A model generated the notes under the pieces. It did not search any database and had not been told where the DNA came from. It worked only from the letters and a program-made list of their open reading frames with translations. Positions 1 through 7,782 of a stretch of 64,000 nt of DNA are shown one piece after another. This stretch comes from Dyadobacter sp. CY312. Its GTDB lineage: Bacteria > Bacteroidota > Bacteroidia > Cytophagales > Spirosomataceae. How positions within the stretch are numbered: the stretch's first letter is position 1; each line of letters opens with the position of its first letter. The position numbers and the translations under genes are program-made. Location of the stretch: positions 124,001-188,000 of the forward strand of contig NZ_JAJUXG010000001.1 of the NCBI RefSeq assembly GCF_021390535.1, read 5' to 3'.

Positions 1-42
1 TCAGAAAGCTACACGTATGTTGTTTGCAGTCAATTTGTCAAA

Positions 43-522
43 CTACTTTTTACCTGCAAAAGAGCGCAACATCCACGTGTTTTTCTCTTTAAACTGCATA
101 AAGCGGTTTACCATGTCATTGGTACCGTCATCTCCGGCTTTGTCGGAAACTTCCAGTAATTCTCTTTCCAATTCAATCAGCTTTGCCATATCATCCAGAA
201 TGGCATCCACCATATCCAGATCCTTCATCCCAATGGTATCAATTTCCTTTATGACCGATTCCTTGATATAATCCGAGAATCGGCTGTGCGGCGGTTTGCC
301 CAATGTGAGAACGCGTTCGGCTATTTCGTCTATGGTCAGTTGTGCACTGGTGTAAAGTTCTTCAAATTTAACGTGCAACGTAAAGAAATTCTGTCCCTTG
401 ATATTCCAGTGACATCCTCTCAGTTTTTGGTAATGTATGTGGTAATTGGCAAGGTAGTCATTGAGCAGATCAACAACCGGTTTTACTTCTTTTTCGACAA
501 GACTTATTGCTTCGGCATTCAT
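43..522 (-). CDS. dps: Dps-family ferritin-like DNA-binding/iron-storage protein
   Basis: The 159-residue product has the length and helical pattern of Dps, the dodecameric miniferritin that oxidises Fe(II) with hydrogen peroxide and protects DNA in the cytoplasm. The inter-subunit ferroxidase ligands can be read directly: His38 (in CHWN), His50, Asp65 and Glu69, with the same 12/15/4 spacing as in E. coli Dps. The N-terminal tail is short and has few lysines, so direct DNA binding is uncertain. The gene stands alone, facing away from the HxlR gene; the 213-bp divergent gap shows no clear two-box promoter. Family assignment is firm; regulation by oxidative stress is known for the family but not seen here. 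Confidence 0.95.
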   Translation of the reverse strand: MNAEAISLVEKEVKPVVDLLNDYLANYHIHYQKLRGCHWNIKGQNFFTLHVKFEELYTSAQLTIDEIAERVLTLGKPPHSRFSDYIKESVIKEIDTIGMKDLDMVDAILDDMAKLIELERELLEVSDKAGDDGTNDMVNRFMQFKEKNTWMLRSFAGKK

Positions 523-735
523 ATTGTATGTGTTTTTGATAGTAACTTTTTATTAAGCTTTAAGATTTTACATCCCTTTACTTTGTATTAAAATTAAAAG
601 AATCGTACCAAAATTCAAGTAATCAGGCTACCATATACGTTTATTTTTACTCCGTGCCATTTTAACCTATATTTATGGGTTAGAGATTGAAAACGGCAGG
701 AAATATTCTCATCGAACCGATAAAGAGTCATTACC

Positions 736-1176
736 ATGAAAGCAGGAAAGGAAACGCTAAACAGATCTGATTGTCCCATCAGCTACGCGCTGGATCTGGT
801 GGGTGACAAGTGGACCTTACTTATACTAAGGGACATGATATTCGCGGGGAAATCTTCATATGGGGAATTTTTGCAGTCGGACGAAAAAATTGCCACCAAT
901 ATTCTCGCTGACAGACTCAATGCACTGACAGATAATGGATTTGTAATCAAGTCGGTGTCGCCGGAAAACAAGTCAAAGTTCATCTATACGCTGACCGACA
1001 AGGCGATATCATTGCTTCCTGTCATAATCGAATTGTCAATATGGGGATCAAAGAATAGCACCGCTGAATTGAACAGTACACTGCCGGACGTTTTCAAAAA
1101 AGACAAGGTTAAAACCATCAAGGAATTTACCAAAGTGCTTAAAAAGAGATTGAGCAATGTGTCCGATACCGAATAA
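736..1176 (+). CDS. HxlR-family winged-helix transcriptional regulator
   Basis: This 146-residue protein carries the HxlR winged helix over most of its length, starting with the typical CPISYALDLVGDKW segment (conserved Cys13) and a following LLILRDM helix. HxlR proteins are small DNA-binding regulators, often responding to electrophiles or redox state through the N-terminal cysteine and controlling a neighbouring oxidoreductase. The neighbours are Dps (divergent) and NDH-2 (convergent), so a redox role fits but is inference. The C-terminal 30 residues are lysine-rich. The transcript ends at a strong bidirectional hairpin at 1271-1313. Confidence 0.9.
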   Translation: MKAGKETLNRSDCPISYALDLVGDKWTLLILRDMIFAGKSSYGEFLQSDEKIATNILADRLNALTDNGFVIKSVSPENKSKFIYTLTDKAISLLPVIIELSIWGSKNSTAELNSTLPDVFKKDKVKTIKEFTKVLKKRLSNVSDTE

Positions 1177-1270
1177 TTAATTCATTATTTGATCAGTTTT
1201 CAAGAGTCTGTTTCATTGTCAAGTAAAACCAAGAGGTCAGTTGGTATGGGAAAACAGGTATCATGAATAC

Positions 1271-1313
1271 AAAAAGGCTCAGTCCGCATAATTAACGGTT
1301 AGTGAGCCTTTTT
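1271..1313. terminator. Bidirectional terminator between HxlR gene and ndh
   Basis: A perfect 11-bp stem (AAAAAGGCTCA at 1271-1281 with TGAGCCTTTTT at 1303-1313) encloses a 21-nt loop. A and T runs flank the GC core on both strands, so it can end transcripts of both convergent genes. Confidence 0.8.
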
Positions 1314-1337
1314 GAAATATTGTGGAATAGAGCCACT

Positions 1338-2606
1338 CTACTGATCACTGTCAGGACGCAGCGTTGGTTTGATGATCATTCGTAACGACTGGTCTTTGGT
1401 AAAATAGGCGATCATCCAGTTATACAATGTCCTCACCCTGTTACGGTGTGTTATTAGTGAGATTAAGTGTATAAATAGCCATGCGAACCACGCTATGGTT
1501 CCGTTGAAGTGGGCTTTGTTAGGTAAGTCAACCACAGCTTTCATCCGCCCTATAATCGCCATTGAGCCCTTGTCCTTATACTTAAAGGGAACCAATGGTT
1601 TGTTTTCAGTGATAAGCCTGAAATTTTTGGCAAGATGTCTTCCCTGTTGTATCGCAACCTGAGCAACCTGTGGATGACCGAATGCAAAGTCGGTGTCCGA
1701 TAACTGAATGCTTGTATCGCCAATCGCAAAAATGTTGGCAGTACCAGTCACCCGGTTAAATTCATCTGTGATAATCCTTCCCGCCCGACCATAAGTTTCG
1801 GCGGGCAATCCTTCGAAAACGTTTGCCGTTACGCCTGCCGCCCAGATAAGCGTCTTGGTTTCGATGGTTTCGCCGCTTCCGAGATACACCGTATCATTCA
1901 CATAATCCTTCACCCGGCTGTTAAGCATGATTTTCACCCCCAGCTTTCTCAAATCGTCGTACGTGTGTTTCTGAGATTGCAGACTCATGGGCGAGAGAAG
2001 TGCTTCACTACCGTCGATAAGGTAGATTTCGCTGCCTTTGCCAACCAGTTCAGGATATTCTTTTCGAAGAATCCCGTTGCGCATTTCAGCAAACATCCCC
2101 GAAAGTTCAACACCCGTAGGCCCGCCGCCGGCAATCACAACAGTCAGTCGTTTACGCACATCATCCGGATCGGTGGAAATGGTAGCCTGTTCCATCTGCT
2201 GTAATAGTTTATTACGCATTTCAATGGCATCGTCGAGCGTTTTCATCGAGATCGCATTTCGCTGTACATTCTCCATACCGAAGAAATTCGTTTTTGCGCC
2301 AGTCGCGAACACGAGGTAATCATAAGTCAATTCACCGTTCGAGAGTATTACTTTGTTTTCCTCAGGCACAACTTTGGTTAGTTTTCCCAGTCGAAAACTT
2401 GTGTTGGGCTGGTCGGAAAACAACTTACGAAAAGGGTAGCTGATACTGGACGGTTCAAGAAAGCCAGTGGCTACCTGATAGATAAGCGGCGGGAAAAAAT
2501 TGTAGTTATTTTTATCGACTACTGTGATCTTGTAACCCTTTCTTTTCCCAAGTGCCAAAGCGAGGTTTACGCCCGCAAATCCACCTCCAATGATAACGAT
2601 ATGCAT
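1338..2606 (-). CDS. ndh: Type II NADH:quinone oxidoreductase (NDH-2)
   Basis: The 422-residue product is a single-subunit FAD enzyme that passes electrons from NADH to the membrane quinone pool without pumping protons. Two Rossmann motifs are visible: GGGFAG near residue 7 for FAD and GGGPTGVE near residue 160 for NADH. The GDTS segment near residue 300 is the conserved FAD-contacting aspartate region, followed by the HPQVAQVAIQQG stretch typical of NDH-2. The C-terminal part (about 365-410) is hydrophobic and aromatic, as expected for the membrane-anchoring helices. The gene is monocistronic, converging on the HxlR gene. Assignment is confident; electron acceptor (menaquinone) is inferred from the phylum. 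Confidence 0.93.
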   Translation of the reverse strand: MHIVIIGGGFAGVNLALALGKRKGYKITVVDKNNYNFFPPLIYQVATGFLEPSSISYPFRKLFSDQPNTSFRLGKLTKVVPEENKVILSNGELTYDYLVFATGAKTNFFGMENVQRNAISMKTLDDAIEMRNKLLQQMEQATISTDPDDVRKRLTVVIAGGGPTGVELSGMFAEMRNGILRKEYPELVGKGSEIYLIDGSEALLSPMSLQSQKHTYDDLRKLGVKIMLNSRVKDYVNDTVYLGSGETIETKTLIWAAGVTANVFEGLPAETYGRAGRIITDEFNRVTGTANIFAIGDTSIQLSDTDFAFGHPQVAQVAIQQGRHLAKNFRLITENKPLVPFKYKDKGSMAIIGRMKAVVDLPNKAHFNGTIAWFAWLFIHLISLITHRNRVRTLYNWMIAYFTKDQSLRMIIKPTLRPDSDQ

Positions 2607-2779
2607 TCTATGTATATGTTTTTAGAAGTAATGTGTTGGTGTGCCGCCAATTTTTACGCTCACCAGTGAATACTGAATTCGTTGTAAAGTACACAAGCTA
2701 CTATAAAAAGTAAAGCCTGGAACAGTTTTTATTCCCCGGAAAGTTAGCTCAGTCATTGTTAACCTCAAATATCAGAACG

Positions 2780-3004
2780 ATGCCATCTTCTGTTGTCGCC
2801 GGTTTTTTCTATGATCCGCTGTCCAGGATTCTGACGGTTAAGTACGTTTCGGGGACGCTGTACGACTACCTTGACGTGCCTGAGGAAGAATATGAAAAGA
2901 TGAAAGCAGCCTTTTCAAAAGGGACCTTTTTGAATCAGTCCATAAAAGGTAAATACGCCTTCAAAAAAAGAACTGCCGGAAAATCCGGCAGTTCTAAAGC
3001 TTAG
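2780..3004 (+). CDS. Small KTSC-domain protein
   Basis: The 74-residue product matches the KTSC domain: SSVVAGFFYD, then a strand pair around GTLYDYLDVP, then EYEKMKAAFSKGTFLNQSIKGKY. KTSC proteins are small, of unknown biochemical role, sometimes fused to lysyl-tRNA synthetase-like or nuclease proteins. I chose the ATG at 2780 over an in-frame TTG at 2756 because the domain begins right at this methionine. The last ten codons (GKSGSSKA) are basic and low complexity and are encoded by an inverted repeat that serves as terminator for the opposing gene; its stop overlaps that gene's stop by 4 bp. Confidence 0.8.
   Translation: MPSSVVAGFFYDPLSRILTVKYVSGTLYDYLDVPEEEYEKMKAAFSKGTFLNQSIKGKYAFKKRTAGKSGSSKA
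2971..2993 (-). terminator. Terminator of the thioredoxin-like gene, inside the KTSC coding sequence
   Basis: A perfect 10-bp inverted repeat (AACTGCCGGA / TCCGGCAGTT) with a 3-nt AAA loop is followed, on the minus strand, by CTTTTTTT. This is a canonical intrinsic terminator for the minus-strand gene ending at 3001, yet all of it lies in the last codons of the plus-strand KTSC gene. Confidence 0.8.
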
Positions 3005-3489
3005 TTAACACTTTTCAGGGTTTTGAAAATTTCCGAATGCGGATGTTCTCCCTCATAAGTTTTGACGAGCTTACCTGCTTTGTCGTATATAGCAATGTAA
3101 GGGAAAGACCTGATTTGGTAGTAACGCTGCACGGCGTAAGTTAAACCTTCTGTCCCTATTTTGATGTTTGGATATTGTGCGATTTTGTATTTTTTAGCGA
3201 AAGGCTGCAACATGTTCATATCCTGGAACGTGATCATAACGACCTGCTTGTTGGCAATCGCGCTGTAATTTTTGATCATGTCGGCGGTGAAATTCTGACA
3301 ATGGTCACAATCAGGAGAAAAGTACATCAGCACCGAAGGACCTGGTGCCATTTGGGCCGCAGTGTAAGTTTGTCCATTGGTAAGTTTAATATTAAAGGGG
3401 GCTATCTTTTTCAATCCCAATGTTGCCTGCGCAAATGTGGACGAAGCAAATAGCATCACTACTGCCAGAATTCGGAACGTATGTTTCAT
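3001..3489 (-). CDS. Secreted thioredoxin-like (TlpA/AhpC-type) protein
   Basis: The 162-residue product begins with a signal peptide (hydrophobic to about residue 20, ending STFAQ) and then a thioredoxin fold. The active-site motif is C-D-H-C, in the context VLMYFSPDCDHCQNF near residue 60; a cis-proline segment (RSFPYIAIYD) lies near residue 130. It should act in the periplasm as a thiol-disulfide reductase or oxidase; its partner is not evident. The pattern (SPDCxHC, FPY) resembles Bacteroidota 'redoxin domain' proteins of the TlpA family. It has its own terminator at 2971-2993 and overlaps the KTSC stop codon. Confidence 0.85.
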   Translation of the reverse strand: MKHTFRILAVVMLFASSTFAQATLGLKKIAPFNIKLTNGQTYTAAQMAPGPSVLMYFSPDCDHCQNFTADMIKNYSAIANKQVVMITFQDMNMLQPFAKKYKIAQYPNIKIGTEGLTYAVQRYYQIRSFPYIAIYDKAGKLVKTYEGEHPHSEIFKTLKSVN

Positions 3490-3626
3490 TTTTGAGTTTT
3501 ACTTTTTTTAACCTTAATAGTTTGACAGTAGTTCAGTGACTGCGTTCTTATGAGTCAAAATTTGGCTATTCCACTGTTACACAGCGAAGCATACTTTAAT
3601 ATAATCTGACCAGATTTTGGCTGCCA

Positions 3627-3830
3627 TTATTTCTCATAACTTTCAACCGGTGTGCAGCCATTTTCACTGAAAAACTTTACCATTCCAGTCTCTTTATTTC
3701 TGCATTTTACTTTGCCTGTGATTTTGGTGGTAGCACCTTTTTTAATGGTTTCGTGCTCCAATATAATCCAGACTCCGGGATTGTTTTTGACTGTAACGCG
3801 TGTCCCGTCATTGTACTTCTGAACTGCCAT
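3627..3830 (-). CDS. Small uncharacterised protein (67 aa)
   Basis: I do not recognise a family with confidence. The 67-residue product is soluble and beta-rich, with alternating hydrophobic positions (GTRVTVKNNPGVWIILEH, then TKITGKVKCRNKETGMVKFF), two cysteines and no signal peptide; this resembles small SH3-like barrels such as the YodC/DUF2158 type, but the match is loose. It lies alone between the thioredoxin-like gene and the GMC oxidoreductase gene on the same strand. A -7-like box sits 24 nt upstream. Codon use looks like its neighbours, and the ORF fills the gap, so I take it as real. Confidence 0.6.
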   Translation of the reverse strand: MAVQKYNDGTRVTVKNNPGVWIILEHETIKKGATTKITGKVKCRNKETGMVKFFSENGCTPVESYEK

Positions 3831-3853
3831 TCTTGTTTTGTTTAATTAAAAGG

Positions 3854-3861
3854 CAAATGTA
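3854..3861 (-). promoter_or_regulatory. Possible -7 box (TACATTTG) for the 67-aa gene
   Basis: The minus strand reads TACATTTG, a full match to the Bacteroidota -7 consensus TAnnTTTG, 24 nt upstream of the ATG. No -33 TTG lies at the right distance, so this is a half promoter only. Confidence 0.3.
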
Positions 3862-3900
3862 GACAAATTGTGAACCGCATTGAATTGCTCCGGAATTGAT

Positions 3901-5613
3901 TTACAAATTTCCCTTTCTTTTCTCCTTTACCGCATAATCAACAGCACGCGCTGTAAGTGCCATATAAGTTAAGGATGGATTTTGAGTGGAGGTGGAGGTC
4001 ATACAGGCGCCATCGGTGACAAACACATTTTGACAATGATGAAGCTGATTCCACTTGTTAAGCAGTGACGTTTTCGGATCTTTCCCCATTCGGACGCCGC
4101 CCATTTCGTGGTTCTCACTTCCCGGGTTCCGTTTTGTGTCAGCGGTTTTAATATTGGTAAATCCTGCTGAATCCAGCATTTCAGAAAGTTCTGTGTAAAA
4201 ATCCTGGACCATTTTCATGTCATTATCGTCGAAGCCTACAGACATTCGAAGGAGTGGAATTCCCCAATTATCTTTTTTTACGGGATCCAGGCTCACCATG
4301 TTGCTCTCTTTGGTAAGTACTTCGCCCATCATTTGTGCGCCTATGCTCCATCCTCCGGTCTCGGGTTTGAACAAACTTGATTTAAGCTCTTCTCCCAATC
4401 CTTCTTTTGTGTTAGGTATTTTGGAAGAGGAAACAGATGCCGCATAACCTCTGAGGAAATCTGTTTCCTGCTTAAAGACATTTCGGAATCTTGGCAGATA
4501 AGAAGCGTTTGGTCGGCGGCCATCGGTGGTTGAATCATGAAATCCGTCGTAATCCGCACTGATTCTTCCGCGATAATTGTGAAACCCAATCGCTTTTCCA
4601 AGTAGCCCACTGTCATTTCCGAGCCCGTTCGGAAAACGGTGGGATGTCGAATTGAGCAGGATCAGGTTGGAATTGATGGCAGACGCATTAATGAATATAA
4701 TATTGGCATAAAACTCCGTCATTTCCTTTGTAAGTGCGTCCACGACTCTCACACCGGTAGCACGTTTTTTCTTCTCATCGTAAATCACCGAATGTACAAC
4801 TGAATGCGGACGCAAAGTCATATTGCCGGTCCGTTCAGCCCAGGGTAGGGTCGACGCGTTCGAACTAAAATAACCTCCAAACGGACAGCCTCGCTGGCAC
4901 ATGTTCCTGTGCTGGCATTTGGCTCGGTTTTGCTCTGTATGTATTGGCTGCGGATCTGTAATGTGAGCCACTCTGCCAATGATGATTGGTCGGTTGTTGT
5001 TGTATTTTCTGGCAGTTGCATCGCTAAAATGCTTTTCTACGCAGGTCATTTCGTGGGGAGGTAAAAACTCTCCGTCCGGAAGTTGGTCCAGCCCGTCTTT
5101 GTTTCCCGATATCCCGGCAAACTTCTCAACGTAACTATACCAGGGAGCAATATCTGCATATCGTATCGGCCAATCTACTGCAAAACCGTCACGAGCAGGT
5201 CCTTCAAAGTCGAAATCGGACCAACGCTGTGTTTGCCTTGCCCACAACAACGAGCGCCCACCCACCTGATAGCCCCGCATCCAATCGAACGGTTGATCCT
5301 GCACATAAGGATGTTCAGCGTCTTTTACCACAAAGTGCATCGCATCTTCTCTGAAAATGTAGTGTTTGCTTGCAATGGGATTTTGCTCCCGCATGGCAAG
5401 CGTAGGCTGCCCCAGATGTTCAAATTCCCAGGGCTGCATATTGGTGGTGGGGTAGTCCACGATGTGTTTTACATCCTTGCCTCTGTCGAGCACCAAAGTT
5501 CTTAGTCCTTTTTCGGTGAGTTCTTTGGCCGCCCACCCGCCACTGATGCCCGTTCCGACAACGATGGCATCGAAGGTTTGTTTTTTTATTGAGTCAATGT
5601 TGAAGTAGGACAT
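3901..5613 (-). CDS. GMC-family FAD oxidoreductase
   Basis: The 570-residue product is a glucose-methanol-choline oxidoreductase. The FAD dinucleotide-binding motif G-T-G-I-S-G-G lies at residues 20-26. The C-terminal catalytic region shows the active-site histidine in NHEMGGVRMG and the asparagine in STQNPSLTYMALTARA. A four-cysteine patch (CQHRNMCQRGC and the C upstream) near residues 230-245 is typical of the Bacteroidota branch. Substrates are likely sugars or polyols, with electrons passed to a cytochrome or quinone. In many relatives a gluconate-2-dehydrogenase subunit 3 gene is adjacent; none is seen here. No signal peptide is obvious, though export with a partner is possible in the family. 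Confidence 0.9.
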   Translation of the reverse strand: MSYFNIDSIKKQTFDAIVVGTGISGGWAAKELTEKGLRTLVLDRGKDVKHIVDYPTTNMQPWEFEHLGQPTLAMREQNPIASKHYIFREDAMHFVVKDAEHPYVQDQPFDWMRGYQVGGRSLLWARQTQRWSDFDFEGPARDGFAVDWPIRYADIAPWYSYVEKFAGISGNKDGLDQLPDGEFLPPHEMTCVEKHFSDATARKYNNNRPIIIGRVAHITDPQPIHTEQNRAKCQHRNMCQRGCPFGGYFSSNASTLPWAERTGNMTLRPHSVVHSVIYDEKKKRATGVRVVDALTKEMTEFYANIIFINASAINSNLILLNSTSHRFPNGLGNDSGLLGKAIGFHNYRGRISADYDGFHDSTTDGRRPNASYLPRFRNVFKQETDFLRGYAASVSSSKIPNTKEGLGEELKSSLFKPETGGWSIGAQMMGEVLTKESNMVSLDPVKKDNWGIPLLRMSVGFDDNDMKMVQDFYTELSEMLDSAGFTNIKTADTKRNPGSENHEMGGVRMGKDPKTSLLNKWNQLHHCQNVFVTDGACMTSTSTQNPSLTYMALTARAVDYAVKEKRKGNL

Positions 5614-5732
5614 GTCTTTTTAAGGTGGTTCAGGCGATTATTCGGAATAATGTTTGACTGAATGTAAAAGCACCTCCATTTAAGAATTACTCCCGGGAGA
5701 TTACTTAATTTCATCGATGCTGTATTTAAAAT

Positions 5733-5745
5733 AGCTAAATTAGCT
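5733..5745. repeat. 13-bp palindrome in the GMC/CocE divergent promoter region
   Basis: AGCTAA-A-TTAGCT is a perfect palindrome about 60 bp upstream of the hydrolase start. It could be an operator, but nothing else supports this; AT-rich palindromes of this size occur by chance. Confidence 0.25.
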
Positions 5746-5804
5746 GTGTCAGTGTACTAATCTATCATTCCAAAAAAATCAGCAACATCTAGCATTATTA
5801 GCCT

Positions 5805-7718
5805 ATGTTTAATTTTAAGAACCCCTTCCTGTGCTGTCAACTGGTTTTACTTTTCCTCATTTCAAATCAGGTTTTTGCACAAAAAAAGATCAACGAGGAT
5901 TCCCTTTACATCAGAAAGCATTACACTAAGATTGAAAGGCAGATACCGATGCGGGACGGGGTGAAACTCTTCACCTCTATATATATTCCTAAAAACGCAT
6001 CAGCCTCCAAAACGTACCCTGTGATGCTCAACAGAACACCGTACAGCGTAGCACCGTATGGCGAAAAGCTGTTCAAGACGTCAATAGGTCCAAGTATGCA
6101 TTTTGCGCGGGATGGTTATATCATTATTTATCAGGATGTGAGGGGCAAGTACATGTCTGAGGGTGATTTTGAAGCGTACAGGCCATTTATTTCCGAAAAA
6201 AAATCGGATAAGGATATAGATGAGAGCTCGGACACCTACGATACCATTGAGTGGATTGTTAAGAATGTCGAGGGGAACAATGGGAAAGTAGGCACCTGGG
6301 GAATATCTGCTCCCGGGTATTATGCCACCATGAGTGCTGTGGAGGCACATCCGGCATTAAAAGCTGCTTCACCTCAGGCTCCCGTAACGGATTGGTTTAT
6401 GGGCGACGATCGGCACCACAACGGAGCGTTTTTCCTGATGGGGACTTTCTCGTTCATTTCCTCCTACGGCGCACCCCGACCAGTTCCTACAACAAAAGGT
6501 ACGCCCGGATTTTCCGCATACGGGACACCGGATTCCTACGAGTTTTACAAAAAATTGGGTCCGCTTAAAAATGTAAATGAAAAGATATTCAAAGGTGAAA
6601 ACAGGATTTGGAATCAGCTGATGGAACATGAGGTTTATGATGAATTCTGGCAATCACGAACGCCTGTTCCGTATCTTAAAAACATCAAACCGGCTGTGAT
6701 GGTGGTAGGAGGCTGGTTCGATCAGGAGGATCTTTATGGACCGTTGAAAGCTTATGCAGGTATTGAAGCAAACAAACCTAAGTCGCCGAACTTACTGGTG
6801 ATGGGGCCCTGGATACACGGAACCTGGTCGCGTGGTAGTGGTGAATCATTGGGAAATATCCGTTTCGGATCAAAGACGAGCCACTTTTACCAAAAGGATA
6901 TCGAACTTCCCTTCTTCAACCATTATCTTAAAGATGGTAAAGACCACGAGCTTCCAAAGGCGTATATATTTGAAACCGGAGCGAATGAGTGGCGGAAATA
7001 TGACCAATGGCCTCCAAAAAATACGGTTGAGAAAAAGCTTTATTTTCATCCTGATGGTACTTTGTCTTTTTCACCAACAATGTCCATTATGCAGGTGGGA
7101 GTGAAGCCCTCTTTCCATGAGTATGTGAGCGATCCTGCGAAACCGGTTCCTTATACTTCGGAGATCAGGATCATTCGCGGCAGTGATTTTATGTATGAAG
7201 ACCAGCGTTTCGCCGCTTCCCGGCCAGATGTACTCGTTTACGAATCCGAAGTGTTGACAGAAGATGTCACGATTGCGGGGAATGTTTTTGCTGATCTTTT
7301 TGTGTCTACAACAGGAACAGATGCCGATTTCGTAGTGAAACTGATTGATGTTTATCCAGGAGACGCGCCCAATGACAGTCCGGTAAATCCGGCCATGAAA
7401 ATGGGTGGATTTCAGCTTCTGGTTCGGGGGGAGGTGATGCGTGCCAAATTCAGGAAGAGTTTTTCAAAGCCTGAACCAATGGTCCCCGACAGCATCGAAA
7501 ACGTTAAGTTTGATATGCAGGATGCAGCGCATCGATTCAAAAAAGGACATAAAATAATGGTCCAGGTGCAAAGTTCCTGGTTCCCGCTGGTAGATCGTAA
7601 TCCGCAGAAATTTGTGAACATATACAAGGCATCGGAAGAGGATTTTCAGAAAGCTGCGCACCGTGTGTATACATCCGGAATGAACGGTTCTTACGTTGGT
7701 GTGCGTGTGGTGGAATAA
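5805..7718 (+). CDS. Secreted CocE/NonD-family alpha/beta hydrolase (S15 type)
   Basis: The 637-residue product has a signal peptide (hydrophobic core 10-22, cleavage near VFAQ) and the domain order of the X-Pro dipeptidyl-peptidase/cocaine esterase family: an S15 alpha/beta hydrolase to about residue 380, then a C-terminal jelly-roll domain (SEVLTEDVTIAGNVFADLFVSTTGTDADFVVKLIDVYPG). The nucleophile is Ser168 in GISAPG; the acidic residue and His are expected near GGWFDQEDLYG and MGPWIHGTWS. Relatives hydrolyse esters or beta-lactam side-chain amides (glutaryl-7-ACA acylase) or peptides; the substrate here is unknown. It is monocistronic and converges on the S9 peptidase gene. Confidence 0.9.
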   Translation: MFNFKNPFLCCQLVLLFLISNQVFAQKKINEDSLYIRKHYTKIERQIPMRDGVKLFTSIYIPKNASASKTYPVMLNRTPYSVAPYGEKLFKTSIGPSMHFARDGYIIIYQDVRGKYMSEGDFEAYRPFISEKKSDKDIDESSDTYDTIEWIVKNVEGNNGKVGTWGISAPGYYATMSAVEAHPALKAASPQAPVTDWFMGDDRHHNGAFFLMGTFSFISSYGAPRPVPTTKGTPGFSAYGTPDSYEFYKKLGPLKNVNEKIFKGENRIWNQLMEHEVYDEFWQSRTPVPYLKNIKPAVMVVGGWFDQEDLYGPLKAYAGIEANKPKSPNLLVMGPWIHGTWSRGSGESLGNIRFGSKTSHFYQKDIELPFFNHYLKDGKDHELPKAYIFETGANEWRKYDQWPPKNTVEKKLYFHPDGTLSFSPTMSIMQVGVKPSFHEYVSDPAKPVPYTSEIRIIRGSDFMYEDQRFAASRPDVLVYESEVLTEDVTIAGNVFADLFVSTTGTDADFVVKLIDVYPGDAPNDSPVNPAMKMGGFQLLVRGEVMRAKFRKSFSKPEPMVPDSIENVKFDMQDAAHRFKKGHKIMVQVQSSWFPLVDRNPQKFVNIYKASEEDFQKAAHRVYTSGMNGSYVGVRVVE

Positions 7719-7741
7719 CTGGCGCTATTCGATTTGAAGCA

Positions 7742-7780
7742 AAAAGGGAGGCTCTGTCACATATGGACGGCCTCCCTTTT
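7742..7780. terminator. Bidirectional terminator between the two hydrolase genes
   Basis: A perfect 11-bp stem (AAAAGGGAGGC / GCCTCCCTTTT) encloses a 17-nt loop and sits between the convergent stop codons. A and T runs at the stem ends suit both strands. Confidence 0.8.
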
Positions 7781-7782
7781 AG

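Noticed and set aside
3603..3616. AATCTG-AC-CAGATT palindrome after the 67-aa gene, as terminator or operator
   Set aside because: Stem is too short and lacks a T run; reported only here.
4217..5505. Plus-strand ORFs opposite the GMC oxidoreductase (76 and 140 aa)
   Set aside because: They are shadows in the complementary frames of a gene with intact catalytic motifs.
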